DNA from: Pseudaminobacter salicylatoxidans
Lineage (GTDB): Bacteria > Pseudomonadota > Alphaproteobacteria > Rhizobiales > Rhizobiaceae
Assembly: GCF_003148475.1 (NCBI RefSeq)
Contig: NZ_QGGG01000005.1
Coordinates: forward strand, 246,497-310,496
Direction of reading: 5' to 3'
Length of the DNA stretch: 64,000 nt
Of the stretch, positions 27,593 to 37,048 are shown piece after piece (the first letter of the stretch is position 1; every line of letters starts with the position of its first letter). The notes beneath the pieces were generated by a model, which did no database searches, had not been told where the DNA came from, and was given only the letters and a program-made list of their open reading frames with translations. A program made the position numbers and the translations under genes.

Positions 27593-28261
27593 TCAGAAGG
27601 GCACGGGGGCGTTGAAAGTAACGTCCTCGCCACGGGGATGACGAAAGCTCAGCTCTTCGGCATGGAGAAGCAGGCGGTCTGCGGCCGCCAGAGCCGCGCC
27701 GTCGGCATAGAACTCGTCGCCCAGGATCACGTGACCCAACGCCTTCATGTGCACCCGCAACTGATGCGTGCGTCCCGTCAACGGGAAAAGGCGCAGGCGC
27801 GTGGTGTTCTCGCCATATCCGAGAACGCGCCAGCGCGTCTGCGCGGGCCTGCCGTTGTCATGGTCGACGCGATGCCGGGGTTTGTTGTCCGGGTCGATGG
27901 CCAAAGGCAGGTCGATCAGTCCTTCTTCATCCTCGACCCGCCCCCAGACTACGGCCACATAGGATTTCTTCGTAGTGCGCGCCTCGAACTGCGCCGCAAC
28001 CGCGGCATGAGCCTTGCGGTTTAGGGACATCAGCACCAGGCCGGACGTGTCCTTGTCCAGTCGATGAATGATCAGGGCTTGCGGAAATTTTTCCTGAACG
28101 CGCGTTGCCAGGCTGTCCGCCAGCGCGGGGTGGCGCGCGGGCACCGAAAGAAGACCGCTCGGCTTATCGAGCACGAGAAGATCCGCGTCGCGATGGAGGA
28201 TCGAGACATAGGGCTCCAGCGGCGGATTATAGACGGGAAATGCACCTGACAACGAATTCAT
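27593..28261 (-). CDS. rluA: RluA-family 23S rRNA/tRNA pseudouridine synthase
   Basis: About 222 residues. The family motif IIHRLDKDTSGLVLMSL contains the catalytic Asp near residue 68; YNPPLEPYVSILHRD at the start and the C-terminal LLLHAEELSFRHP resemble E. coli RluA, which acts on 23S U746 and tRNA U32. Also typical are LTGRTHQLRVHMKALGHVILGD. Starts at 28285 and 28270 are possible; I take 28261 because the RluA N-terminus begins just before YNPP. No strong ribosome site. Confidence 0.85.
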   Translation of the reverse strand: MNSLSGAFPVYNPPLEPYVSILHRDADLLVLDKPSGLLSVPARHPALADSLATRVQEKFPQALIIHRLDKDTSGLVLMSLNRKAHAAVAAQFEARTTKKSYVAVVWGRVEDEEGLIDLPLAIDPDNKPRHRVDHDNGRPAQTRWRVLGYGENTTRLRLFPLTGRTHQLRVHMKALGHVILGDEFYADGAALAAADRLLLHAEELSFRHPRGEDVTFNAPVPF

Positions 28262-28333
28262 GGCGGCCATATAGCATGGAATCAAGCCGTGCGGAGAACA
28301 GCGTTATCGGAAGGTAGCATGAGGGGCGGGGCT

Positions 28334-29095
28334 TCAATCGTGCGACGTGAACTCGAAGAATTGCAGGAACAATTCACGCTCGGTGGTGATGTCGAGCTTC
28401 TCGTAGATGCGCCGCCGATGGTTCTTGGCCGTGCCCACGGTAATGCCGAGCCGCCTGGCGATGGCCGCAGTAGGGTGGCCGGCGAGCACGAGCTGCACCA
28501 GTTCTCGCTCGCGCTGGGTCAGCGCCGGCCACAGACCGCCGGGGATGCAGGGCGTGCGTGGCGAGGCGGCGGGACCGCTCGGTGCCGAAGTGCGCAGGAA
28601 ATCCGGGCCCCGCGCTTTGATGTCGAGCGCGTGCAGGGCGGAAAAGACCGGCAGCCTTTCCTCGAGCAGCGCGATCTCCCTGTCCCTGAAGGGCCGGCTT
28701 GTGCGATCCAGAAAGATGCCCAGGCACCAGTCGCCGCCATCGGCCAGCATGATGCCGACCTCGTCGCAGATCTGCGATTGCGCCAGGAAGCCGGCAATAT
28801 ACTGGCCGCGCTTGACCTCGTCGCCGGCCAGCCGCTTCAGCGGCATGATGCCGAGCCGCCGCTCGCCGCGCCATGAAGCGTAGAAGGGGTCGAAGACGTA
28901 GTAGCTGTCGAGATAGTGCTGCACCATCTCGTCGGAAAAGCCCCGGTGCTTGACGAATTCGGGTTTGCGGGTGGCCGAATAGCGCGCGACCGTCACCAGG
29001 TCGTGGGCGGTGTCGGCGCCGATCAGGTCGATCAGGCAATCGATATGCCGCTCCGTGCCCACCGCCCCGATTGCCCCGGCCAGCTTTCCCCACAT
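28334..29095 (-). CDS. LuxR-family transcriptional regulator
   Basis: 253 residues. The C-terminal GerE-type HTH is clear (ALTQRERELVQLVLAGH, AAIARRLGITVGTAKNHRRR). The N-terminal 170 residues form a ligand or signal domain I cannot name; it contains YYVFDPFYASWRGERRLG and LADGGDWCLGIFLDR and looks PAS/GAF-like rather than an acyl-homoserine-lactone domain. It is divergent from the acetone carboxylase genes, 190 bases apart, so it probably regulates them. ATG 29095 is chosen over upstream in-frame starts, which run into the intergenic region. Confidence 0.8.
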   Translation of the reverse strand: MWGKLAGAIGAVGTERHIDCLIDLIGADTAHDLVTVARYSATRKPEFVKHRGFSDEMVQHYLDSYYVFDPFYASWRGERRLGIMPLKRLAGDEVKRGQYIAGFLAQSQICDEVGIMLADGGDWCLGIFLDRTSRPFRDREIALLEERLPVFSALHALDIKARGPDFLRTSAPSGPAASPRTPCIPGGLWPALTQRERELVQLVLAGHPTAAIARRLGITVGTAKNHRRRIYEKLDITTERELFLQFFEFTSHD

Positions 29096-29283
29096 CCCTG
29101 CATCCTTTTTCCAGACATTCCAGCGCGAATGGCGCGCAGTCTCGACAGGATGGGGGGCCAAGGCAACCCCCGCGCCGCGTGGCGGCGACCCTGAAGGGTA
29201 AGGCGAGGGGGTGCCTTTAGGCATATGGCCGGGCGCGGCCGCGCGGCGCTAGGCTCTTCCAATACTGGCCAGCTTTTCGGGAG

Positions 29284-31419
29284 ATGACAGTGAACCAGCC
29301 CATCGTTATCGGCATCGACGCCGGCGGAACCATGACCGACACGATCCTTGTGGACCACGACGGCAACTTCAAGATTGGCAAGTCGGCAACAACTCCCCTC
29401 GATGAGGCCGAAGGTTTCCTGACCTCTGCCGAGGACGCGGCCGATGCCTGGGGCATCTCGCTGGAGACGCTGTTTTCCGGTGTCAACGTGGTGCTCTATT
29501 CAGGCACCGGAATGCTCAACACACTGCTGTCGCGCACCGGGCGAAAGCTCGGGCTCATCACCAGCAAGGGCATGGAGGACATGATCCTGATGGGGCGCGG
29601 GCTACAGGCCTGGGCTGACTATTCCTATGCTGACCGGCTCCACGCCATCACCCATCACCATCCCGACCCGCTGGTGCCGCGCCGCCGCACGCATGGCGTC
29701 ACCGAGCGCGTCGACCATTTCGGCGATGTCATTATTCCGCTGTATGAGCATGAGGTCGGGGCTGCGGCCAGGAAGCTGATCGCGGACAAGGTCGATGCCA
29801 TCTGCATCATGACGATCTTCTCCCACGTCAATCCGGTGCATGAACAGCGTATAGCCGAGATTTGTCGCGAGGAGATCGAAAAGGCAGGCGCCGACATCAC
29901 CGTCTACACCTCCCATGAAGTACGCCCCGTCATTCGCGAACAGTCGCGGCTGAACTCGGTGCTGATCGAGGCCTACGCCACCTCGCGCGGCCGCAAGCAG
30001 CTCAAGGGCATCGAGGACGTCTCCAGGAAATACGGCTTCAAATACGGCGTGCAGACGCTGCTTTCTTTCGGCGGTCTGACCTCGATCAACCATCCGCGCC
30101 TGCACGAAACGATGATCTCCGGCCCTATCGGCGGCATTCTGGGCGCGGCCTATGTGGGCAAGCTGATCGGCAACGACTCGCTCATCTGCTCGGACATGGG
30201 CGGCACCTCTTTCGACATGGGCGTCATCACGCGCGGCCAGACCCGCATCGAGAACGAGCCGCTGATGGACCGCTTCAAGCTCAACGTGCCGACGCTGCAT
30301 CTCGACACGATCGGCGCGGGCGCGGGAATGATCCTGAAGGTCGATCCGCTGACGAAGAAGGTTTCGCTCGGGCCTGAAAGTGCGGGCTCCGACCCCGGTC
30401 CGATCTGTTTCGCCAAGGGCGGCACGGAGCCGACCATTGCCGATTGTGACGCCATCCTCGGTCGCCTCAACCCGCATTATTTCCTCGGCGGCAAGGTCGT
30501 CCTGCAGGTCGAGAAGGCGCGCAAGGCGTTCAAGGAAAAATGCGCCGACTTGCTCGGCGTTAGTGTGGAGGAAGCCGCCGAAGGTATGATCGACATGCTG
30601 GAAGCGGATGCCAACAACGCACTGCGCCGGGTGATTTCGGGGCAGGGCATCCACCCCTCCGAATTCACGCTTTTGTCTTATGGTGGCTCGGGTCCGCTGC
30701 ACCTTGCCGGCTGCTCGCGCGGGATCGGCTTCAAGGACATCATCACCTTCCAGTTCGCGGCCGCCTTCTCGGCCTTCGGCTGTACAACGGCCGACTATAT
30801 GCGCCGCCATTCGGTTTCGACGCAGATCGACATACCGGCCAAGGCCGATGACGCGGCGCTGGAAGCCTTCGGCGCGCGCGTGACGGCGGTGTGGGACGAT
30901 CTCACCAGGGCCGCGGTGGACGAGATGATCGCCGACGGCCATGCGCGGGAGAAGATCACCACCACGCCGTTCCTGATGATGCGCTACACCGGCCAGCTCG
31001 AGGACGTGGAGGTGATGGCGCCGCTGTCTGCCATCAGCAATGCGGACGACATGCGCAAGGTGCTGACCGAGTTCGAGGCGGTCTATGCCAAGGTCAATCA
31101 TCGCGTCTCGCGTTACGGCGAAGCCGGTTTCTCGATCACCGAACTGGGTCTCATCGCCACTGCCGACAAGGTCAAGCCGACTTTGGCCAGGCGGCCGCTC
31201 GGCAAGTCCGATCCGGCGTCGGCGCACAAGGGCGTGCGCGAGGCCTATATCGGCGGGCGCTGGCACAAGGCCAATCTCTACGAGATGGATTTGCTGCAGC
31301 CCGGCCATGAAGTGGCCGGACCGGCTATCATCGAACATCCCGCAACCACGCTCGTCGTCCATCCCGAAGACCGTGTCTTCGTCGATGAATGGACGCTGCT
31401 GCACTATAACCACGCCTGA
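29284..31419 (+). CDS. acxA: Acetone carboxylase beta subunit (hydantoinase A/oxoprolinase family)
   Basis: 711 residues, close to the 717 of known AcxA. N-terminal ASKHA-type nucleotide fold with GIDAGGTMTDTILVD at the start, later SDMGGTSFDMGVITRG and DTIGAGAGMI, and RRVISGQGIHPSEFTLLSYG. The subunit is thought to use ATP to activate acetone and bicarbonate. First of acxA-acxB-acxC. The ATG follows GGGAG with no spacing; a GTG at 29290 has better spacing and may be the real start. Taken alone it would be called hydantoinase A, but the AcxC partner fixes the assignment. Confidence 0.85.
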   Translation: MTVNQPIVIGIDAGGTMTDTILVDHDGNFKIGKSATTPLDEAEGFLTSAEDAADAWGISLETLFSGVNVVLYSGTGMLNTLLSRTGRKLGLITSKGMEDMILMGRGLQAWADYSYADRLHAITHHHPDPLVPRRRTHGVTERVDHFGDVIIPLYEHEVGAAARKLIADKVDAICIMTIFSHVNPVHEQRIAEICREEIEKAGADITVYTSHEVRPVIREQSRLNSVLIEAYATSRGRKQLKGIEDVSRKYGFKYGVQTLLSFGGLTSINHPRLHETMISGPIGGILGAAYVGKLIGNDSLICSDMGGTSFDMGVITRGQTRIENEPLMDRFKLNVPTLHLDTIGAGAGMILKVDPLTKKVSLGPESAGSDPGPICFAKGGTEPTIADCDAILGRLNPHYFLGGKVVLQVEKARKAFKEKCADLLGVSVEEAAEGMIDMLEADANNALRRVISGQGIHPSEFTLLSYGGSGPLHLAGCSRGIGFKDIITFQFAAAFSAFGCTTADYMRRHSVSTQIDIPAKADDAALEAFGARVTAVWDDLTRAAVDEMIADGHAREKITTTPFLMMRYTGQLEDVEVMAPLSAISNADDMRKVLTEFEAVYAKVNHRVSRYGEAGFSITELGLIATADKVKPTLARRPLGKSDPASAHKGVREAYIGGRWHKANLYEMDLLQPGHEVAGPAIIEHPATTLVVHPEDRVFVDEWTLLHYNHA

Positions 31420-31429
31420 GGAGAGGGCC

Positions 31430-33625
31430 ATGCTGAACAGATCAGCTTCACCGGCACGCCTGCGCGAAAGATTGCTCGAATCCGAGCAACTGATGGAAAC
31501 CACCGGCTGCTACGACGGCATTACCGAGCTTACGCTGCGCAGCCAGGACCCGCTGAAATTCGAGACGCTGCACACCAAGCTGCGCGCCTTTTGCGTGTCG
31601 GCGCGCGAAATGGCCCGCCGCATCTCCGCCTCGCCCGGCGTGCGCGAGGTGGGCGAGATGGTGGTCGCCATCTACACCCCCGAAGGCGACGCCATCGCGC
31701 TGTCCAACGGCATCATGGTGCATGTTCACACCATGAGCCGGTTCATCAAGTGGATGATCCGCAACGGCTATGAAGACAATCCCGGTATCCGGGAGGGCGA
31801 CATCTTCGCCAACAACGACGCCTTCATCGGCACAGTGCAGGTGCCGGACGTGATGGATGTCGTGCCGATCTTCTACGAGGGCACGCTGGTCGGCTGGGCG
31901 GGCGCGGTCTGCCATGAGCTTGAGGCCGGCGGCATCACGCCCGGCGGCGACGTCTGCCTGGCACAGGAGCGTTTCACCGAGGGCCTGTTCGTCTGCGCCG
32001 AGAAGGTCGGCGAGAACGACGAGCTCCGGCGCGATTATGTCATACGCTGCGAGCGCAATCTGCGCATGCCCATCTACTGGGTGCTGGACGAGAAGGCCAA
32101 GGTGGCCTCCTGCATCGACATGCGCGAAAGCGTCAAGGCGCTGATCGACGAGATCGGCCTCGACTACTGGATGAAGGTCTCCAAGGAGTTCATCGAGGAA
32201 GGGCGACGCGGGCAGCTTGCGCGCACCCGCCATCTCACCGTGCCGGGCAAATATCGCGGCCACACCTTCTATGGCCATGTCACCGAGGGCAAGCCAGGCT
32301 TCCAGCCGCTGGGCGACCCGAACTGGCTCTACAACATTCCGGTGGAAATGGAGGTCTCGACGGACGGTAAGATCACGCTGGATTTCGACGGCACGCAGCC
32401 CTGGGGCTATCACTCCATGAACTGCACGCCGGCCGGCATGGACGGCGGCATGTTCGTGACGCTCACCCAGCACATGAACTTCGAGGGGCTGGTCAATGAC
32501 GGCGCCTGGATGGCGACCGAATTGAAACTCCCGCACGGCACCTGGACCAACCCCGACAATGAGATGGTCGCAACCGCCACGTCCTGGGCGCTGCTTCTGC
32601 CGGCCTATGGCGTGTTCCAGCGGCTGCTGTCGCGTGGCTTCCTGGCGCGCGGCTATGTCGAGGAAGTGTTCGTCGGGCAGGTCAACAGCCCGATGATCGA
32701 GATGGGGGGCAAAAGCCAGTACGGCACCCAGTTCGGCATGGCGCATTTCGAATGCGCCGCCGCCGGCTCCGGTGCGCTCGCCATCAAGGACGGGCTCGAT
32801 ACGGCCTATGTCGGCTGGAACCCCGAATCCGATATGGGCAATATCGAGATCTGGGAACAGACCATGCCAATGGTCTATATCGGTCGCTCCATCGTTCCCA
32901 ATTCGGGCGGTGCAGGCAAATATCGCGGCGGCTGCTCCTTCATCTCCACCTGGGTGGTCAACAAGACCGACCATCTCAGATTGGTTACGTCGGAACATTC
33001 GTCGCGCGTGTTCGACAATGGCGGCATGTGCGGCGGCTATCCCGCGCCGACATGCCAGAAGCACCGTGCGGTGCGCGGTTCCAACATCAACGAGCTTGCT
33101 GAGAAGCGCGAGCCGCTGGCGCATGCGCCGGGAACCGACCCGCATGTTTCCGATCTGGAGCGCCGTTTCGAGGGCGAGCATGTCACGCTGGAAGGGCCCT
33201 ACATCACCGCGCCGCACAAGGCCGGCGACATCTTCACCCATTCCTATAATGGCGGCGGCGGCTATGGCGACGTGCTGGAGCGCGATCCGGTCAAGACGGC
33301 ATGGGACGTCGAGAACGGTTTTCTGACGCAGGAAGCGGCGGAAAGCGTGTTTGGCATTATCCTGAGCGAAGATGACGACGGCATGCCGGTTGCCGACCTG
33401 GAGGCCACGCGCACCCGCCGCGCGGAGATGCGCAAGACGCGGCTTCGCAAGGCGATTCCCGTGGAAGAGTGGATCGCCTCGGAGCGCAAGCGCGTTGAGG
33501 CGGCCGACTTCGCGCCCGAAGTGCGCAAGATGTATGCCAGTGCGATGAAGTTGTCGCCTCGCTTTGCCTCCGACTTCCGCGACTTCTGGAAGCTCGATCC
33601 CAAGTTCACCCTGCCTGCGGAGTAA
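31430..33625 (+). CDS. acxB: Acetone carboxylase alpha subunit (hydantoinase B family)
   Basis: 731 residues. HyuB-fold protein with VVAIYTPEGDAIALSNGIMV, then GDIFANNDAFIGTVQVPDVM (substrate-site region with conserved Asn-Asp), AGAVCHELEAGG, and NSGGAGKYRGGCSF near residue 500. The late VFDNGGMCGGYPAPT and HSYNGGGGYGDVLERDP also fit AcxB. In known enzymes this subunit carries the Mn carboxylation site that makes acetoacetate. GGAGAGG precedes the ATG; ten bases separate it from acxA. Confidence 0.87.
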   Translation: MLNRSASPARLRERLLESEQLMETTGCYDGITELTLRSQDPLKFETLHTKLRAFCVSAREMARRISASPGVREVGEMVVAIYTPEGDAIALSNGIMVHVHTMSRFIKWMIRNGYEDNPGIREGDIFANNDAFIGTVQVPDVMDVVPIFYEGTLVGWAGAVCHELEAGGITPGGDVCLAQERFTEGLFVCAEKVGENDELRRDYVIRCERNLRMPIYWVLDEKAKVASCIDMRESVKALIDEIGLDYWMKVSKEFIEEGRRGQLARTRHLTVPGKYRGHTFYGHVTEGKPGFQPLGDPNWLYNIPVEMEVSTDGKITLDFDGTQPWGYHSMNCTPAGMDGGMFVTLTQHMNFEGLVNDGAWMATELKLPHGTWTNPDNEMVATATSWALLLPAYGVFQRLLSRGFLARGYVEEVFVGQVNSPMIEMGGKSQYGTQFGMAHFECAAAGSGALAIKDGLDTAYVGWNPESDMGNIEIWEQTMPMVYIGRSIVPNSGGAGKYRGGCSFISTWVVNKTDHLRLVTSEHSSRVFDNGGMCGGYPAPTCQKHRAVRGSNINELAEKREPLAHAPGTDPHVSDLERRFEGEHVTLEGPYITAPHKAGDIFTHSYNGGGGYGDVLERDPVKTAWDVENGFLTQEAAESVFGIILSEDDDGMPVADLEATRTRRAEMRKTRLRKAIPVEEWIASERKRVEAADFAPEVRKMYASAMKLSPRFASDFRDFWKLDPKFTLPAE

Positions 33626-33631
33626 CGTCCC

Positions 33632-34129
33632 ATGACCTCGTACAGCAAGGAAGTCGTTCACGATCTGGTTTCGGGCAGGCTGCCCTGGCCGCAGACCCGG
33701 CGCATCATGAGCGCTTACAAGGATGACGATCGCTTTTTCAAATATATCGCGGTGATGCAGGATCGCGTCACGTGGGACGACCGCATCCTGCTTCCGATCA
33801 GCGACCATCTGTTTATCTGCCAGAGCGCTGACGAGCGGGTGACGAAATGCGAATGCGGCCACTCCTTCGGCGACTATCGCAGGAACTGGAAGCTGAAGGC
33901 GGCGATCAATGTCCGCAACACCGAGGAGGCGCTGTCGGAAATATACCCCAACAGCGACATTCCGGACCCTCAATGGATGGAAATCCGTGAATTCATCTGC
34001 CCCGAATGCGGCACGCTGCACGAGGTGGAGGCAGCAGCGCCCGGCTATCCGATCGTGCACGATTTCGAGCCCGACCTCGAAGGCTTCTATCGCGACTGGC
34101 TGAAACAACCTTTGCCACAGGAAAAATGA
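33632..34129 (+). CDS. acxC: Acetone carboxylase gamma subunit
   Basis: 165 residues, as in known AcxC (168). Two Zn-type cysteine pairs are seen: TKCECGHSFGDYRRNWKLKA near residue 70 and EFICPECGTLHEVEA near residue 125, with the conserved RVTWDDRILLPIS and the C-terminal DFEPDLEGFYRDWL. This small subunit is specific to acetone/acetophenone-type carboxylases and separates the cluster from hydantoinases. Six bases after acxB. Confidence 0.9.
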   Translation: MTSYSKEVVHDLVSGRLPWPQTRRIMSAYKDDDRFFKYIAVMQDRVTWDDRILLPISDHLFICQSADERVTKCECGHSFGDYRRNWKLKAAINVRNTEEALSEIYPNSDIPDPQWMEIREFICPECGTLHEVEAAAPGYPIVHDFEPDLEGFYRDWLKQPLPQEK

Positions 34130-34957
34130 ATGGGAACATTGAGCGGGCGTAGCGCCATCATCACCGGCGGACTGACGGGGCAGGGGCTGGCGATCGCCCA
34201 TGCGCTGGCGCGGGAGGGCGCCAATGTCGCCGTCGGTTCCTATGTCAACGAGATGGCGGGGCGCCGCGGAGATGCCGCCGCCTATCCGGACCCGGTGGAA
34301 ATCGCTGAGGTCCGAAGCGCGCTGGAAGTCCATGGCGGCAAGGTTTTCGCCGCGCATCTGGATGTGCGCGACACCGTCGTGATCGACGATTTCGTCGGCG
34401 CGGCCGACAAGTACTGCGGACCCGCCGATATCCTCGTCAACGCCGCGGGCACGACCGCCGAGCATCCGGTCAGCGGCCATTCGGACGAGCTGTGGCTGAA
34501 GATCATCGACACCAACCTCAACGGCGCCTTCCGGGTGACGCGCCGGCTGCTGCCCGGCATGATCGAGCGCGGTTTCGGCCGCATCATCAATATCGGCTCC
34601 ACGGCCGCCAGCGTCGGCTGGAAGGAAAATCCGGCCTATTGCGCTTCCAAGTCCGGGCTTCTCGGCCTCACGCGCTGCGTGGCGCTGGAGGGCGCGCCGC
34701 ATGGCGTGACTTGTGTGATGATCAGCCCGACCTGGGTCGAGACCGAGCTCATGCGCCGCAATGTCGAGCAGATCGTGGCGCGCGAGGGCAAGGGCCGCAC
34801 GTTGGAAGATGCGATGGCTGACATCGCCACGCAGAACCCCCAGTTGCGCATCATCCAGCCCGAGGAGGTGGCAGCCCTTGCAGCCTTCCTGTGCCGCGAG
34901 GAGGCCAAGGGCATAACCATGGAGAATATTCAGATCACGGGCGGGTCGCTCTGGTAG
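34130..34957 (+). CDS. Short-chain dehydrogenase/reductase
   Basis: 275 residues, classical SDR. Cofactor loop IITGGLTGQGLAIAHAL near residue 10, LVNAAG, catalytic Ser in INIGSTAAS and the Tyr/Lys pair in AYCASKSG, then MISPTWVETELM. The ATG follows the acxC stop with no gap, so it is translated with the carboxylase. The product of acetone carboxylation is acetoacetate, so reduction to 3-hydroxybutyrate, or oxidation of isopropanol to acetone upstream, are both plausible roles. An insert of about 15 residues after the second strand (GRRGDAAAYPDPVEI) is unusual. Confidence 0.85.
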   Translation: MGTLSGRSAIITGGLTGQGLAIAHALAREGANVAVGSYVNEMAGRRGDAAAYPDPVEIAEVRSALEVHGGKVFAAHLDVRDTVVIDDFVGAADKYCGPADILVNAAGTTAEHPVSGHSDELWLKIIDTNLNGAFRVTRRLLPGMIERGFGRIINIGSTAASVGWKENPAYCASKSGLLGLTRCVALEGAPHGVTCVMISPTWVETELMRRNVEQIVAREGKGRTLEDAMADIATQNPQLRIIQPEEVAALAAFLCREEAKGITMENIQITGGSLW

Positions 34958-35018
34958 CGACTCGCCCGCTCATGCCGACAACGATAACGGGAAACTTAAC
35001 AGCAGGAGATAAAGAAGC

Positions 35019-35960
35019 ATGCGCAGACTTGCCTTTGCCACCTTGACCCTCGGTTTCATAGTGCAGGCGGGCGCCGCCTCCGCGATCGAACCCGAAAGCT
35101 GCAAACGGGTTCGTTTCTCGGATGTCGGCTGGACCGACATAACCTCCACCACGGCCACAGCCTCGGTCTTATTGGAGGCGCTGGGCTATCAGCCCGAAAC
35201 CCAGCTTCTCTCCATCCCGGTCACCTATGCCAGCATGAAGGCCAGGAACATCGACGTCTATCTGGGCGACTGGCAGCCGAGCATGGAGACAGACCGCCAG
35301 CCCTATCTCGACGACAAGTCGATCGAGGTGGTCGGCACGAACCTAACGGGCGCCAAATACACTTTCGCCGTGCCGAAATATGTGGCCGACGACGGTGTGA
35401 AGGACTTTTCCGACCTGCAGAAGTTCGCCGACAAATTCGGCCGCAAGATTTACGGCATCGAGCCAGGCAACAACGGCAATCGCATGATCCTCGACATGAT
35501 CGGCAAGGGCGATTTTGGCCTGAAGGACTGGGAACTGGTCGAATCCTCCGAGCAAGGCATGCTGGCCGAGGTCGAGCGGGCTGTCCGCAACAAGCAGTGG
35601 ATCGCTTTTCTCGGTTGGGCGCCGCACCCGATGAACTCGAGGTTTGAGATCGAATATCTGTCAGGTGGCGATGCCTATTTCGGCCCCAATTACGGTGGTG
35701 CCGAGATTTTCACCAACATTCGTGCCGGCTACGGAGCCGAATGTCCCAATGTCACAAAGTTCGTTTCCAACCTTCGTTTCACGCTCGAAATGGAAAACGA
35801 AATGATGGGCGCTATTCTAGATGACGGGAAGGACCCCAAGATTGCCGCAACCGAATGGCTGAAAACGCACGCCGAAGTCGTCAAACCCTGGCTGGAAGGC
35901 GTCACCACCTTCTCTGGCGACGACGCCGCAAAGGCCGTGGAAAGCCATATAGGATCGTAA
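35019..35960 (+). CDS. choX: Choline/glycine-betaine-type ABC substrate-binding protein
   Basis: 313 residues with a signal peptide (AFATLTLGFIVQAGAASA, cut about residue 22). The mature protein is OpuAC/ProX-like and resembles ChoX: RFSDVGWTDITSTTATASVL, DVYLGDWQPSMETD, GIEPGNNGNRMILDM and LGWAPHPMNSRFEIEYLSGG with aromatic residues that would cage a quaternary amine. No permease or ATPase gene adjoins, so it is another orphan binding protein. It follows the SDR by 61 bases and may share its transcript. The link to acetone metabolism is unclear. Confidence 0.85.
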   Translation: MRRLAFATLTLGFIVQAGAASAIEPESCKRVRFSDVGWTDITSTTATASVLLEALGYQPETQLLSIPVTYASMKARNIDVYLGDWQPSMETDRQPYLDDKSIEVVGTNLTGAKYTFAVPKYVADDGVKDFSDLQKFADKFGRKIYGIEPGNNGNRMILDMIGKGDFGLKDWELVESSEQGMLAEVERAVRNKQWIAFLGWAPHPMNSRFEIEYLSGGDAYFGPNYGGAEIFTNIRAGYGAECPNVTKFVSNLRFTLEMENEMMGAILDDGKDPKIAATEWLKTHAEVVKPWLEGVTTFSGDDAAKAVESHIGS

Positions 35961-36121
35961 AATCGGCGACTGGCGCTGGCAGTTTGAAGGGCGGCACTGC
36001 GGTGCTCGTCAGTGATATCATCGTCTGTGGCCGATCAGGCCACGCGTGGTGCCGGATAATCTCAACGCTGGTGAGGTGAGGCGTGGGGAGCCTCGCCTCC
36101 CTCGCTTTCCGTTGGCGGCAT

Positions 36122-37048
36122 TCAGCGGGATGTGACGAAGCGTTCCAGCTTGCCCAGAGTCTGCAGACCCAGTTCCACGGCACCGAAGCCCTTCGCATCC
36201 TGAAACTCGGCAGCCGTGTTGAATACCATGCCCAGCGTGACTTTCGTCGCCCCGTCCTGATCCTCGAACGAGGCCCAGGCGTCGGCATGTTTCGGCCCGT
36301 TCTCGCCCCACAGCAGCGTATAGCCGAGCCTCTCCTCGGGCCGTACCTCGATATAAAGGTGGTGATTCGGGAAGACCGTGCCATCCGGCGCGATCATGTC
36401 GAAAACCCATTCACCGCCGGTCCGCAGGTCTATCCTTTGCGTACGGCAGGAGAAACCTTCCGGTCCCCACCATTGCGGCAACGTCTCGGGGTTCATCCAG
36501 GCGCCCCACACGACGGATCGCGGTGCCCGGATTACCCGCTGCAGCACCATGGTTCTTTCGGCCGCGAGCGCGAGGTTGTCCAGGCCCGCGCCGAAGCCTT
36601 CCCGGTAGCCTGCCTCCATGTCCTGCGCCAGCGAAGAAAGCTGCACCGTGACGACCAGCCGGCTGCGTTCATGCGAGCCTGAGAAATCGGCCGTGACCAG
36701 TGCTGCCGATTGTATCGCGCCTTCGCACGAGACCACTTCATAGTTCACGCTGCGCACCGCCGGTTGCAACGCCAGCCAACCGCACTCGCAGCGGATATCG
36801 GGCTGGCCCTCTGCCTTGCAGAGCGAGATTTCGCGACCGCCCACCCTGGTGTCGGCCTCCTGGAATTCCACGCTGACCGAGGGAGATGGCGCAGCCCAGG
36901 TCGCCCGCGCCGCCGGGGCCGTCCATGCTTCCCACAGCACGGTTACCGGCGCCGCCACATCCCGTTCGAAGGTGAGCGTTGCAAAACGGTTCTTTCCATC
37001 ATCAGACGCTGCGCCGATCGTGGTGTTTGTAGCCAGGTTCTGAGTCAT
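36122..37048 (-). CDS. SRPBCC/AHSA1 protein with two domains
   Basis: 308 residues containing two consecutive START-like (AHSA1) domains. The first (about 20-150) begins FERDVAAPVTVLWEAWTAP; the second (about 165-305) begins LQRVIRAPRSVVWGAWMNP and has the typical LPQWWGPEGFSC and TVFPNHHLYIEVRPEERLGY. Such domains bind hydrophobic ligands. The gene overlaps the ArsR regulator gene upstream (ATGA), a very common pairing in which the regulator controls the SRPBCC protein. Ligand unknown. Confidence 0.85.
   Translation of the reverse strand: MTQNLATNTTIGAASDDGKNRFATLTFERDVAAPVTVLWEAWTAPAARATWAAPSPSVSVEFQEADTRVGGREISLCKAEGQPDIRCECGWLALQPAVRSVNYEVVSCEGAIQSAALVTADFSGSHERSRLVVTVQLSSLAQDMEAGYREGFGAGLDNLALAAERTMVLQRVIRAPRSVVWGAWMNPETLPQWWGPEGFSCRTQRIDLRTGGEWVFDMIAPDGTVFPNHHLYIEVRPEERLGYTLLWGENGPKHADAWASFEDQDGATKVTLGMVFNTAAEFQDAKGFGAVELGLQTLGKLERFVTSR

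Noticed and set aside
29284..33625. Naming the pair N-methylhydantoinase / oxoprolinase A and B
   Set aside because: The adjacent 165-residue subunit with two cysteine pairs is specific to acetone carboxylase-type enzymes.
31448..34702. 1084-codon open frame on the minus strand opposite acxB, acxC and the SDR
   Set aside because: It crosses three well-identified plus-strand genes and has no recognisable domain; it is a codon-bias shadow.
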